NCBI GenBank assembly: GCA_963759125.1
Contig: CAVWXN010000012.1
Coordinates: forward strand, 62,001-126,000
Reading direction: 5' to 3'
Source: JABDQA01 sp963759125
GTDB taxonomy: Bacteria; Desulfobacterota; Desulfobulbia; Desulfobulbales; Desulfocapsaceae
Length of the DNA stretch: 64,000 bases
A program made the position numbers and the translations under genes. The notes under the pieces are model-generated. The model saw only the letters and a list, made by a program, of their open reading frames with translations, searched no databases and was not told where the DNA came from. Of the stretch, positions 33,704-42,730 are shown piece after piece (position 1 is the first letter of the stretch; every line of letters begins with the position of its first letter).

Positions 33704-34591
33704 ATGAGAGAGAAGATCGGCTTTGTCGGACTGGGCATGATGGGCCACGGCATGGCCGCCAATATCCTGAAAGAAGGTTATCCTCTGAAAGGACTGGTCC
33801 ACCGCAATAGAAAGCCTTTTGCTGATCTTGCCTCTCTAGGAGCTTCTGAGGCTGCCAGCATTGCCGAGCTTGCTGCAGACAGCGATATAGTTTTCTTCTG
33901 CGTCACCGGTGCAAAAGAGGTTGAAGATCTGGTCTATAGAAAAGAGGGAATCCTCGACAACTGCAGAGCTGGATTTATCCTGGTGGACTGCAGCACCAGT
34001 GATCCAACTTTAAGCAGAAGGATTTCAGCAGATCTGGGCGCCAGGGCGGCTCATTTTGTCGATGCGCCGGTTACCCGGGCCCCGAAAGATGCCGAGGCGG
34101 GCCGGCTCAACAGCCTGGTCGGAGCGGAGCAAGACATCTATCAGAAAATCGAGCCGATCCTATCCTGCTATTCCGAACAGATCGTCCATTTCGGTCCGCC
34201 CGGTGCCGGGCATAGCGCAAAACTGATCAATAATTTCATTTCCTGCGGCTATACGGCGCTGATTGCCGAAGGGTTAAGCATGTGTTTCAAGGCGGGTGTC
34301 GATGGTGAGGCGCTCTACCGGGTCATGTCAGCCGGCGGCGCCGACAGCGGGGTGCTGAGGAAAATGGTTCCACCTCTTCTACAGGGTGATTATACGGGCC
34401 ACAAGTTTACTCTGCAAAACGCCTGCAAGGACGTGAGCTACTTCAAAGATTTCGTCGCCGGCTTCGGATTTCAGAGTTACCTGGTGGATTCGCTGCTTGC
34501 CACCTACCAGTCAGCGGTTGAGGCAGGGCTGGGTGAGAAGATGATGGCCTCGCTGCTGGAACTGCACGGTGAAGCTCCACCCCTAAAATAG
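33704..34591 (+). CDS. NAD(P)-dependent beta-hydroxyacid dehydrogenase (3-hydroxyisobutyrate DH family), copy 1
   Basis: A 295-residue protein. The N-terminal Rossmann motif is GFVGLGMMGHGMAANIL, the substrate-binding segment is VDAPVTRAPKDAEAG, and the catalytic lysine lies in GAGHSAKLINNFISCG. The family includes L-threonate dehydrogenase (LtnD), tartronate semialdehyde reductase and hydroxyisobutyrate dehydrogenase. Given the pdxA2-like neighbour it may oxidise a tetronate-type acid; that is inference. The start at ATG 33704 has GGGAG upstream; the frame could extend to 33671 but would overlap the previous gene. A related paralogue lies at 57563-58459. Confidence 0.9.
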   Translation: MREKIGFVGLGMMGHGMAANILKEGYPLKGLVHRNRKPFADLASLGASEAASIAELAADSDIVFFCVTGAKEVEDLVYRKEGILDNCRAGFILVDCSTSDPTLSRRISADLGARAAHFVDAPVTRAPKDAEAGRLNSLVGAEQDIYQKIEPILSCYSEQIVHFGPPGAGHSAKLINNFISCGYTALIAEGLSMCFKAGVDGEALYRVMSAGGADSGVLRKMVPPLLQGDYTGHKFTLQNACKDVSYFKDFVAGFGFQSYLVDSLLATYQSAVEAGLGEKMMASLLELHGEAPPLK

Positions 34592-34606
34592 CTGACGGAG
34601 GTAAGA

Positions 34607-35272
34607 ATGAGCCTTGTAGGAGCAATCCACACAACCCGCCTGGTTATCGAACCGGTACATCAGTCGATCGCTGCATCCGGTCAGGGTTTGCAGATAAATC
34701 ACGTGCTCGACGAGGGGATCCTGAGAAGCTTGGCTGCGCTGGGCAGAATCACCCCGGAAATCACCGACTGGCTGACCCGGATGGTGGCCTCCACCCAGGA
34801 TATAGGCGCCGAGCTAGCCGTTGTCAGCTGCTCCTCTCTGTCGCCCTGTGTCAACGAGGTACGCGACCGGCTCAATATTCCGGTGCTCAAAGTGGACGAG
34901 CCGATGATGGAGTATGCCGTTCGTCAGGCTGACCGAATAGGTCTGGTAATGACCAACCCGACCACCGAGGCTCCCTCTCAAATGCTGTTTGCAGAAGTAA
35001 CCCAGAAGTTGGGCAGCAGAGCCAGGCTGTTTCCCGAGTTGTGTCCGGGGGCATTCGCCAAGCTCGCCGGTGGAGATATCAAGGGACATGATACTGAAGT
35101 TGCAGAGGTTATCCAGAGTCTGCTCGAAGAGGTTGATCTGATTATGCTGGCTCAGATATCCATCGCCCGGGTCAGGCAGCTTTTACATCCCAGTTCAGCC
35201 GCCCGGGTCTTATCAAGCCTGGATTTCATCGGCGACAAGATAAACGAAATAATCGGAACTCCCGAAACCTAG
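34607..35272 (+). CDS. Aspartate/glutamate racemase-family protein lacking the second catalytic Cys
   Basis: A 221-residue protein with the Asp/Glu/hydantoin racemase fold. The first catalytic region is present as VVSCSSLSPCVNEV. At the position where the second catalytic cysteine normally follows a hydrophobic strand, the sequence reads IMLAQISIARV, so Cys appears replaced by Gln. One-base racemisation by the standard two-Cys mechanism is therefore unlikely. A lyase, isomerase or decarboxylase role within sugar-acid catabolism is more plausible, as for maleate isomerase or arylmalonate decarboxylase relatives. The gene lies between the hydroxyacid dehydrogenase and the FGGY kinase in the island 2 operon. 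Confidence 0.72.
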   Translation: MSLVGAIHTTRLVIEPVHQSIAASGQGLQINHVLDEGILRSLAALGRITPEITDWLTRMVASTQDIGAELAVVSCSSLSPCVNEVRDRLNIPVLKVDEPMMEYAVRQADRIGLVMTNPTTEAPSQMLFAEVTQKLGSRARLFPELCPGAFAKLAGGDIKGHDTEVAEVIQSLLEEVDLIMLAQISIARVRQLLHPSSAARVLSSLDFIGDKINEIIGTPET

Positions 35273-35307
35273 GAGTTTGCTGTTAATCCTGCGCGAGGAA
35301 TAAATAG

Positions 35308-36867
35308 ATGAGCGAATCCCCCTTGCTGTTGGGAATCGATATAGGCGGAACCGGCGTCAAAGCCGGGGTGTTCGATCTTGACGGCAACCTGGTTGGGTCC
35401 GGTTACGGCGAATATCAGATGATCAGCACTGTACCCGGGCAGGCGGAACACGATGCGGAACTCTGGTGGCAGGCAACGATAGAAGCAGTAAAAGCCTCGA
35501 TAGATGCTGTGGACCCTTCTCTTATCAGAGCGATCGGGGTGGGCTGCACCAATGGCCTGATCGCGGTCGATAGGCAGGCCAAACCCATTCGGCCGGCCAT
35601 CATGCTCTGGGATCAGCGGGCCCTGCCGGAAGTTGAGCGCATCAGTGATCGTCTGGGCGCCGACAATGTTTTTTCAATAACCGGCAACCCCCTGGCACCC
35701 GGTGCCTACTCTCTGCCAACCCTGTTGTGGCTCAAACATCACGAGCCTCAAACCTATGAAGCGGCCCATAAGCTTATGGTTCCTGGGGGGTACCTGGTGG
35801 CCCGGCTGACCGGAGAATTCACCATCGACCACTCCCGCGCCTCCACCACGCTGCTCTTCGATATCCGCCAGCGTCAATGGCATAGGCCATTTTTAGCCGC
35901 ACTCGACATCGACGAGGACAAACTGCCCAGACCAGTGTCATGCGACGAAGTCGTCGGCATGATCAACGAAGAAGCCGCCAGGCTCACCGGGCTAGAAGCC
36001 GGAACTCCGGTTGTCGGCGGCTGTATGGATACGATCGGCGCCTCTCTGGGTACTGGAGTCCTTGACGAGGGGCAATGCTTCATCATCATGGGAACGGCAG
36101 CCCGGGTTGCCGGCCCCCTGAAGAAGGACCGGTTCGATAAGCGGTTCATGAACTGCACCCATGTCAGCGACAACTGCTGGCAATACATAGGTGCGATCAA
36201 CGGTGTCGGATCGGCCCTGCGCTGGGTTCGCGACAACTTTGGACAAATGGAGCAGCAGGAAGCGGATCGCAGCGCTGGCAACGTTTACGATCTGATCACT
36301 GCTCAGGCTGCAGAGTCGCCGCCCGGCTCCAAAGGGCTGCTCTTTCTGCCCTATCTCGCCGGAGAACGCACGCCCATCTGGGATCCTTACGCCCGGGGGG
36401 TATTCTTTGGGGTCACTCTGGGGCACAACCGGGGTGATTTTTTCAACTCGGTACTTGAGGGCGCAGCTTTCGCTATCAGGCATGTGGTCGAGCTGCTGGA
36501 GCAGGATATGGGAATCACCATCCATGATCTGCATATCGGCGGTGCGGCAGCGTCGAGCCGCGTCTGGAACCAGATTATCGCCAGCGTGGTGAACAAGAGA
36601 GTTGTCAGTCTTACCCAGAGTCATACCGAGGTGCTCGGGGCTGCATTGCTGGCCGGGGTCGGGCTCGGACTCTATGAGGGCTACCATGAGGCGGTGGCCA
36701 AGACGGTGGTTACCGGCGAAACCTTCGAGCCGGATTACAGTGCGCATCTGACCTACTCAAAACTTTTTCCCATGTACAAGCAGCTCTACCAGGACACCAA
36801 ACATCATTTCCAGCAGCTCGTAAAACTGGATCTTCCCCAGGGCTGGGTGCGCAAAGGCGGCCTATAG
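35308..36867 (+). CDS. FGGY-family carbohydrate kinase
   Basis: A 519-residue sugar kinase. The N-terminal phosphate-binding loop is LGIDIGGTGVKAGVFD. The FGGY-type middle and C-terminal segments include WDQRALPEVERI, GVGCTNG, GCMDTIGASLGTG and GGAAASSRVWNQIIASVVNKRV. It resembles xylulokinases in length. FGGY enzymes phosphorylate a terminal or C2/C5 hydroxyl of polyols, sugars and some sugar acids. As the last gene of the operon with PdxA2-like and LtnD-like enzymes, it may replace the DUF1537 kinase that phosphorylates tetronates in described pathways. This is a hypothesis. Confidence 0.9.
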   Translation: MSESPLLLGIDIGGTGVKAGVFDLDGNLVGSGYGEYQMISTVPGQAEHDAELWWQATIEAVKASIDAVDPSLIRAIGVGCTNGLIAVDRQAKPIRPAIMLWDQRALPEVERISDRLGADNVFSITGNPLAPGAYSLPTLLWLKHHEPQTYEAAHKLMVPGGYLVARLTGEFTIDHSRASTTLLFDIRQRQWHRPFLAALDIDEDKLPRPVSCDEVVGMINEEAARLTGLEAGTPVVGGCMDTIGASLGTGVLDEGQCFIIMGTAARVAGPLKKDRFDKRFMNCTHVSDNCWQYIGAINGVGSALRWVRDNFGQMEQQEADRSAGNVYDLITAQAAESPPGSKGLLFLPYLAGERTPIWDPYARGVFFGVTLGHNRGDFFNSVLEGAAFAIRHVVELLEQDMGITIHDLHIGGAAASSRVWNQIIASVVNKRVVSLTQSHTEVLGAALLAGVGLGLYEGYHEAVAKTVVTGETFEPDYSAHLTYSKLFPMYKQLYQDTKHHFQQLVKLDLPQGWVRKGGL

Positions 36868-37061
36868 TGACCAACGACGACGTCAACCAGATGCTGGTTG
36901 ATTAGATCATCCCCCTCGCGAGGAACTGAGCTCCCCCATTGCCTGCCTTTCAGAAGTACTGACCAGTACACATTCGAAAACGGCGCCTTTACAGTAACTC
37001 TTCGCGCTCCCCGAGAGAGGAACTAGAGCCATCGTTTGGTGCAGGAACTAAATGCACTGGC

Positions 37062-38099
37062 TTAGACTGCGGTGACTTGTGAAGACCTCTGGGTGCGCGG
37101 CCGCAACAGATGTTCCACCACCACCAGACCAAGCACCGTAAACAGCCCGGCAAAAAGAATCTGGCCGATGCGTACATAGAAATGGCTGGCGGCAGCGTCG
37201 GTGCCTCCTGTCGAGCTTCCCAGAAGGAGCAGAAAGGTGGTGAATCCGGATTGAAATGCCGGCGCCAGTGACGAGTCGCTGTGGATGCGCTCGCTGAACA
37301 GCAGAGAAAACAGCAGTACCAGAAAAACCATGAACAGGTAGGTCGGGGACAGGACCAGCAGATTATAGGCGACTATAACCGCCACACCTCCAATCACGGT
37401 GGCCAGGGTGCTGTTTTTGATGAATTTGACCGAGGCGTTTTGATCCGGGGTGCCGGCCATGATGCAGATATACAGCATGGCCAGGGCATACTGGCTGAGG
37501 TTCAGGGCAAAGAAGACAATCACCGCCGTCGAAGCGACGATGGTGCTCACCAGTGCCAACCGAATCTTTTCTTTTTGGGTTACCTCGGCAATCTCTACAG
37601 GAGCAGCCCGCTGCACTGCAGTGGCGGTCTCCACCGCCAGTGAATCGGGCAGCAGGGAGTGAAACAGCCAGGCGAAAAAGAGCGCCATCGCCATGTCGAC
37701 AAGCAAGGCCGCGGCGACCAGGTGGGATACCATCGCGCCGCTGAAACCGATGATTGGTATCATGGTGATGCCCATGGTCATGAACAGGGGAACCAGCGGC
37801 GAGGAGCCCGGGCTGGGGGTATAATAAATCATAAAGAACAGCAGGGCGTAAAGCGGCACACAGAGCAGCGGAAAATGCAGCGCGAATTCGCTGATCAGCA
37901 CCCCAATCAACAGCCCCACAGCGAGCAGCACCATTATCTTCACTGCCGCCGGCCAGGTTATCCAGACGGGCAGGGCAAGAAAGAGCACGGTGAGGATGGG
38001 CATCACGTAGGCGAGCGGCCAGCCAATGCCGTAGGACACCGCAACCGCTGCGGTGATGCCAAGTGCCAGTCGCAAGGTGCGCAGGGTCTGCAGGCTCAA
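37062..38099 (-). CDS. FUSC/DUF2955-type inner-membrane protein (efflux partner)
   Basis: A 345-residue hydrophobic protein with about ten membrane-spanning segments in two repeats separated by a loop around residues 165-190 (VQRAAPVEIAEVTQKEKIR). Segments such as LRLALGITAAVAVSYGIGWPLAYVMPILTVLFLALP identify it as DUF2955, related to the fusaric-acid-resistance (FUSC/AaeB) superfamily. Such proteins pair with a HlyD-like adaptor and an outer-membrane factor to export aromatic or other small acids. The adaptor and factor genes lie directly upstream, with 10 bp to hlyD. It is the last gene of the operon. Confidence 0.82.
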   Translation of the reverse strand: MSLQTLRTLRLALGITAAVAVSYGIGWPLAYVMPILTVLFLALPVWITWPAAVKIMVLLAVGLLIGVLISEFALHFPLLCVPLYALLFFMIYYTPSPGSSPLVPLFMTMGITMIPIIGFSGAMVSHLVAAALLVDMAMALFFAWLFHSLLPDSLAVETATAVQRAAPVEIAEVTQKEKIRLALVSTIVASTAVIVFFALNLSQYALAMLYICIMAGTPDQNASVKFIKNSTLATVIGGVAVIVAYNLLVLSPTYLFMVFLVLLFSLLFSERIHSDSSLAPAFQSGFTTFLLLLGSSTGGTDAAASHFYVRIGQILFAGLFTVLGLVVVEHLLRPRTQRSSQVTAV

Positions 38100-38109
38100 G
38101 ATAATCCCT

Positions 38110-39249
38110 TTAGTAAAGATGCGACAGCAAGGCGACGATCCTGATCCATACTTTGCCGATGAACTTCATCAGGGGATGTCCGTTGGTATAGATCTGCACA
38201 TTCACCTGGCCGCCGACCCTCATGGAGCCCCTGGCCTCGTCGTCGGAGAACTTGATCAACACCGGGATGTGCTGGGCCTGCCTGAGCCAGCCCTGGGTCG
38301 GCTTCACCGTGGCCAGGCCGCCCAGGTTGTCCCGGGCGCTGTCCGCTACCCCGTAGCCAACACTGAGCACTTCTCCCTGAAATACCCTGCCGGGCGCGGC
38401 GTCGAGTACCAGTTCGACCTGGTTTCCCGCTTTAATATTGGTGAGCGCGTTCTCCCGGATATCTGCCTGTACCCAGACGTTTCTGATCGAAATGAGGGTC
38501 ATGATCGGTTTACCGGTGGCGGCGAAATGACCGATATCGACGAGCAGGTTGGTGATGATGCCGTCGGAAGGTGCCCTGACGGTACTCCGGTAGAGGTCAA
38601 GCTGAGCGCTGTTCAGTGCCACCAGAGCCTGCTGCACGTTGGCGTTGTCTTTACCGCTGCCGCCCAGTTTATTCTTGGCCTTCTCGAGTTCGGAGCGGGC
38701 GCTGGCCAACCTGGCTTTGCTGGCCGCGATTCTGGAGCGAGAATCGTCCGCCCGTGACTGGGAGGCAGCGCCCTGCTCGGCCAATCGTATGATGCGCTGG
38801 CCCTTTACCTGGGCATTACTTAGATTTGCTTCGGCTTCCGCTACCTTGGCCTGAGCGGTGGATATGGCGGAGACGTCCACTTCAGAGGTCTGAGTGGCGA
38901 GCTGCAGGCTGGCCTGGGCCTGTTCGACCGCGAGTGCATATTTGGAGGAGTCCACCACCGCGAGCACCTGCTCTTCCGTCACCACTTGATTGTTTTCGAC
39001 ATTTACTTCCGTCAAAGAACCGGACACCTGGGGGACAATCGGTACAATGAAGGCCTGGATGCGCGCATCGCCGGTGTAGGGGGTGAACTTGTCGAACAAC
39101 ACATGCAGAACGAGCAGTACTAGACAGGTGAGCAGTACTATCGCCGTCCATTTCTTGACGCCGCTTTTCGAATCGTCGGCAGTTGGTTGCTCCTCCGTTT
39201 TTTCTGTTTCTTCATTTTTTTCTGGAGGCGATGTCGTTTCAGGGGCCAT
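38110..39249 (-). CDS. HlyD-family membrane-fusion protein
   Basis: A 379-residue adaptor. An acidic, low-complexity cytoplasmic head is followed by one membrane helix (WTAIVLLTCLVLLVLHVLF). The first lipoyl half is IVPIVPQVSGSLTEVNVENNQVV, then comes a coiled-coil hairpin, and the second lipoyl half is STVRAPSDGIITNLLVDIGHFAATGKPIMTLI with the beta-barrel after it. It bridges the inner-membrane DUF2955 protein to the outer-membrane factor across the periplasm. The start is set at ATG 39249, which follows AGGAA; the 47 codons upstream would encode an unnatural N-terminus overlapping the channel gene. Confidence 0.92.
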   Translation of the reverse strand: MAPETTSPPEKNEETEKTEEQPTADDSKSGVKKWTAIVLLTCLVLLVLHVLFDKFTPYTGDARIQAFIVPIVPQVSGSLTEVNVENNQVVTEEQVLAVVDSSKYALAVEQAQASLQLATQTSEVDVSAISTAQAKVAEAEANLSNAQVKGQRIIRLAEQGAASQSRADDSRSRIAASKARLASARSELEKAKNKLGGSGKDNANVQQALVALNSAQLDLYRSTVRAPSDGIITNLLVDIGHFAATGKPIMTLISIRNVWVQADIRENALTNIKAGNQVELVLDAAPGRVFQGEVLSVGYGVADSARDNLGGLATVKPTQGWLRQAQHIPVLIKFSDDEARGSMRVGGQVNVQIYTNGHPLMKFIGKVWIRIVALLSHLY

Positions 39250-39271
39250 GGGGTGTTCCTGACAGTAATGG

Positions 39272-39964
39272 TTATTTCGAGTGTTGTTGCTGTCTGTCGG
39301 CAATAAAGTTGCCCACCAGCCAGGCGACCACCACCGCAATATAGAACTGGCCGGTGATCGCTTCGATCTGGCAGAGCGCCGCGGCGGCATGGCTCTGCGG
39401 GGTGATGTCGCCGTAGCCCAGGGTGGTCAGGGTGACCATGCTAAAGTAGTTGAAGGTGGTGAGCAGCGATTCGTTCGGGGGGTCCAGAAGTGCTCCGGAG
39501 AAGCTTCCCGGACTCAGATCATGGAGCAGGCTGTAAAGCGCCCCCCAGAGCAGGCCGAGGATAAGGTAGAGACACAGGGTGCCGTAGATTACCTGCAGAT
39601 CGATGCGCTTGGCCCGGATCAGTTGGCCGCCGAAAGAGATAATCAGCAGGATGTAGAACAGGGCGAGCAGCGCATAGGCGGAGAGCAGGTCAAACGGTAT
39701 GAATTCGTAGAGGCCGAGCCAGTAAATTGCCAGTACCGGTATGAGCAGCAGCATTGCCATCGAGCGATAGGTTTGCTGCCTCTGTACGGCCCAGACCGAG
39801 AAAAAGAGGGTGAAAGAGAGCAGGCTGTGGGTGATAATGGCTATCGACGGGTAGTCAATCAGAAAGGGGCTGATAAATATATAGAGCAGCAGGAAGAACA
39901 ACAGGTTCCTGAACCCGTGTCGGGTAAATTGCGCCCTCTTACTTATCATTGTCTTCATCGACAT
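39272..39964 (-). CDS. Ion channel family protein (potassium-channel-like, one pore domain)
   Basis: A 230-residue membrane protein with about six hydrophobic segments. The last two enclose a pore loop with the selectivity filter TLGYGD (in TTFNYFSMVTLTTLGYGDITPQ), the K+-channel signature with Leu replacing Val. No cytoplasmic RCK or cyclic-nucleotide domain follows; the protein ends in a short hydrophilic tail. It overlaps the end of the outer-membrane-factor gene by up to 26 bp and precedes hlyD, so it is embedded in an efflux operon. Several in-frame ATGs (39964, 39958, 39949) make the exact start uncertain. Confidence 0.85.
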   Translation of the reverse strand: MSMKTMISKRAQFTRHGFRNLLFFLLLYIFISPFLIDYPSIAIITHSLLSFTLFFSVWAVQRQQTYRSMAMLLLIPVLAIYWLGLYEFIPFDLLSAYALLALFYILLIISFGGQLIRAKRIDLQVIYGTLCLYLILGLLWGALYSLLHDLSPGSFSGALLDPPNESLLTTFNYFSMVTLTTLGYGDITPQSHAAAALCQIEAITGQFYIAVVVAWLVGNFIADRQQQHSK

Positions 39965-41471
39965 TCAGAAAATTTCCCCAGTCGGTGCGCTCCTTCATCT
40001 GGTCGAGCGTTTCTTCGGGCAGCAGAAGATCGTTTTGATAATCGACATCCCAGCCTCCGCCAAAGGCCTTATAGAGACTGATGGCATTGGTGGCAATTTT
40101 ACCCTTGGTCTGGGCATACTCATCCTGCCGCAGAGTCAGTGATCTGATCGAATCCAGGACACGCTGGTAATCGATCAGCCCCTCCTCGTACTGCAGCAAT
40201 GAGAGATCCGTGGAACGCTGAGAGGTTTCTACACTGGCCTCGACGAAGTGTGCTTCTGCGAAAGAGTTTACCAGGCTTTTCATCGCATCTTCGACTTCCC
40301 TGGCGGCATTCAGCACCGTATTCTGATAATTGAGAATGGTCTGCTGATAACGGGCATCCTGGATGCGCACCTCGTTTTTCAAGCGTCCGTAGTTGAACAG
40401 GTTCCACTTGAACGTGGGGCCGAAGGTATAGGAAAAACTGTTGGATTCGAAAATATCGGTAAGGCTGTTGTCGCCAATATCGCTTGCCGACCAGCCGATG
40501 GAGCCAAACAGCGAGAAACTTGGGTAGAGTTCGGTTCGGGCCACCCCGATCTGGGCACTCTGGGCGGCGGCCCTCATTTCCGCCCGACGGACATCGGGGC
40601 GTCGCCTCAGCAGTTGGGCCGGCAGCACGGTGGCAACCTGGCTGGTCACTTCGGGAATCGGCCGGTCCGGTTCGAGCATGGCATCGATTTCTTCAGGCAA
40701 CATCCCAACCAGTACCGCCAGACCATACTTGGCGCTGGCCAGCGCCGCTTCGAAATTGGGTATCGCCGCCCGAGTTGTCGACAGCAGGGTTTTGGCCTGC
40801 AGCACGTCGAGCTCGGTCACCACGCCGGCCTCGAACTGCAGATTTACCAGATCCAGTGAATTCTGCTGCAGTTCTTCATTTTTTCTGGCCAGGGCGATGC
40901 GCTCCTGCAGTGTCCTGATATTTACATAGGTCCTTGCCACTTCCGCGGTCAGACTCACCAGAATATCTTCATAGTCGGCGATTGTGGCGAGAAGATTAGC
41001 GTCGGCCGATTCTATGGAGCGCCGGTATTTACCCCAGAAATCCATCTCCCAGTCCACATCGAAACCCAGTGAGGCGACGTTGTAATAGCGGTCGATGGTC
41101 ACCTGGGTCTGCTCATCGCCGATGGTGAACAGATCGCCGTTCATCTCCTGCTTCTGCGGGTAGATTGTTCCCTGGACGAGGGCAAGCTGGGCCCGGGCTT
41201 CGAGAATACGCACCGCCGCGGTCTGCAGGTTGAGGTTCTGGGTGGAGAACAGCTTGATCAGCTTATCCAGGGTCGGATCGTTGAAGGTCGACCACCAGCC
41301 GATCGTTTCCTCCTCCGTGGGCTTGAGGAACAGATCATTGTCCTCCTCACTCCAGCTAACGGGTGATTTGCTGTCTGGGGTTTCAAAATCCGGACCAAGC
41401 ATCGCGCAGCCGTTGAGCCACAAGAGGGCTGCACCAAGTGCCAGGCAGTACCGCAGAGTATTTTGCATCAT
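39939..41471 (-). CDS. Outer-membrane efflux lipoprotein (TolC/NodT family)
   Basis: A 510-residue protein with a lipobox (LLWLNGCAML) and the NodT opening GPDFETPDSKSPVSWSEE. Two similar halves follow, each with a long helical hairpin, for example LQTAAVRILEARAQLALVQG and ARTYVNIRTLQERIALARKNEE. The PAQLLRRRPDVRRAEMRAAAQSAQIGVARTELYPSFSL segment is a hallmark of RND/HlyD-type outer-membrane factors. It forms the trimeric outer-membrane duct of the efflux system encoded downstream. It is the first gene of the operon, so the promoter should lie in the 41472-41836 gap. Confidence 0.95.
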   Translation of the reverse strand: MMQNTLRYCLALGAALLWLNGCAMLGPDFETPDSKSPVSWSEEDNDLFLKPTEEETIGWWSTFNDPTLDKLIKLFSTQNLNLQTAAVRILEARAQLALVQGTIYPQKQEMNGDLFTIGDEQTQVTIDRYYNVASLGFDVDWEMDFWGKYRRSIESADANLLATIADYEDILVSLTAEVARTYVNIRTLQERIALARKNEELQQNSLDLVNLQFEAGVVTELDVLQAKTLLSTTRAAIPNFEAALASAKYGLAVLVGMLPEEIDAMLEPDRPIPEVTSQVATVLPAQLLRRRPDVRRAEMRAAAQSAQIGVARTELYPSFSLFGSIGWSASDIGDNSLTDIFESNSFSYTFGPTFKWNLFNYGRLKNEVRIQDARYQQTILNYQNTVLNAAREVEDAMKSLVNSFAEAHFVEASVETSQRSTDLSLLQYEEGLIDYQRVLDSIRSLTLRQDEYAQTKGKIATNAISLYKAFGGGWDVDYQNDLLLPEETLDQMKERTDWGNFLNVDEDNDK

Positions 41472-41836
41472 AAGGGCTCCCGTCTATTTATTGATTAACA
41501 TTGTCATCCTGCAGTTTGTCCGGCTTGGCCGACGCCGCAATCTTGTTTTTTGACTCTTGATGTTCGCCTTCCCTGACACCCACCAAATAGTTTCCGGCCT
41601 GAAGGGTTCTAAGATTGTAGTATAACTATTGATTGTTTTCGATAAACCAGATCGACACCCCTGTCAAGAGATCCCTCCGGAACGATGCGGGCCCGACTGA
41701 CCCAAGAAGCGGTCCTGTCGAGAATTTATCCGCCCAGCTGTGGAGTTGTCGACCGCAGTGCGTGAGCCGGCGGAGCGGCCTTTTTCCTGGACCGCCGATC
41801 AAACGTCCACTATACACTGTTTCTGTCGAGAAAAAG
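41472..41836. other. Intergenic gap of 365 bp
   Basis: No gene is recognised. It must hold the promoter of the efflux operon on the minus strand; a plausible -10 (TATACT on that strand, near 41620) lacks a convincing -35. A 10-bp direct repeat CTGTCGAGAA occurs at 41715-41724 and 41823-41832. A GC-rich stretch near 41770-41790 is followed by a T-run but forms only a short stem. Confidence 0.4.
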
Positions 41837-42713
41837 TCAGGTTTTAGCCTTTTTATTGGTCAGGTAGACGCCTGACATCAGAATGATGCCTCCCACCAGC
41901 ACAGAGAAGTTTATTGTTTCACCCAGAAATATCCAGGCCAGCAGTATCGAAAACAAAGGAACCAGATTGATGAAGACGCTCGATCGGGCCGAACCGATCA
42001 CTCTGATTGCCTGGTAGTAGAGCGAGAATCCCGCTGCCGTTCCGAGAATACCGAGAAATAGAAGACTGAGCCAGTCAGCAGTTGTATAGGTGTGAATTTC
42101 TAGCGGTGCCTGACCCACGAGCGTTGCCGGAAACAGCATCAGTGCACCGAACAGCGCTGAATAGAAGACTGCAGAGAGCGGTGACATCGATTTCAAAACG
42201 TTCCTGCCAATCAACGAGTAAGCAGGCCCAGGAAATGACACAGCCGAGGATGGCAATCTCTCCCCAGCCGAAGCCTCCGGAAATTAGCACTGCCGGATTG
42301 CCGTTGCTGATAACCAGAAAGGCACCGAAGAGAGAAATCAGCAGGCCGGCACACTGCACCAGTGAAAGCCGTTCGCCAAACCATAACACGGCCCCGACGG
42401 TAATGGCCACCGGGTTGAGGGCGATGATCAGAGAAGCCCTGCCGGCTTCGATATACTTCAGCCCGTTGAAAAAACAAATGTTGTAGCAGAAAACACCGGT
42501 AAACCCGAGCAGCAGCAGACTGGTGAGCTGATCTCTGGGCGGCAGCCTCAGCCTGCCATCGATCAGCCGGGTCAACACGGCCAGGGTGGCAGCCGCCAGC
42601 ACAAACCTCATGAAGGCGGCGTCGGCCGGCGCTACCGAATCGGCGAGAATCCGCCCGGCGATAAAGGTGCCGCCCCAAAACAGCATGGTAAGTATCAGAG
42701 TCAGGTAAATCAC
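41837..42713 (-). pseudogene. EamA/DMT-family transporter broken by a 1-nt frameshift
   Basis: Two frames together make one drug/metabolite transporter of about 291 residues. The first, from ATG 42713, encodes helices 1-6 (LTLILTMLFWGGTFIAGRILAD ... GWGEIAILGCVISWA), then drifts into CLLVDWQERF. The second frame continues with YSLIGRNVLKSMSPLSAVFYSALFGAL through to the end at 41837. Removing one A from the pair at 42220-42221 (TT on the coding strand) joins them as ISWACYSLIGRN, the usual junction between EamA repeats. The total length of 877 bp confirms one extra base. If real, the transporter is inactive; if a read error, it is an intact permease. Confidence 0.8.
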
Positions 42714-42730
42714 AATTAAGGTAAAAAGCG

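Noticed and set aside
36868..36906. Short frame starting GTG directly after the FGGY kinase stop (MTNDDVNQMLVD), like the start of a lost gene.
   Set aside because: Only 12 codons before a stop and no family match.
41715..41832. CTGTCGAGAA direct repeat as flanks of an excised or inserted element.
   Set aside because: Only 10 bp, no inverted ends and no gene between them.
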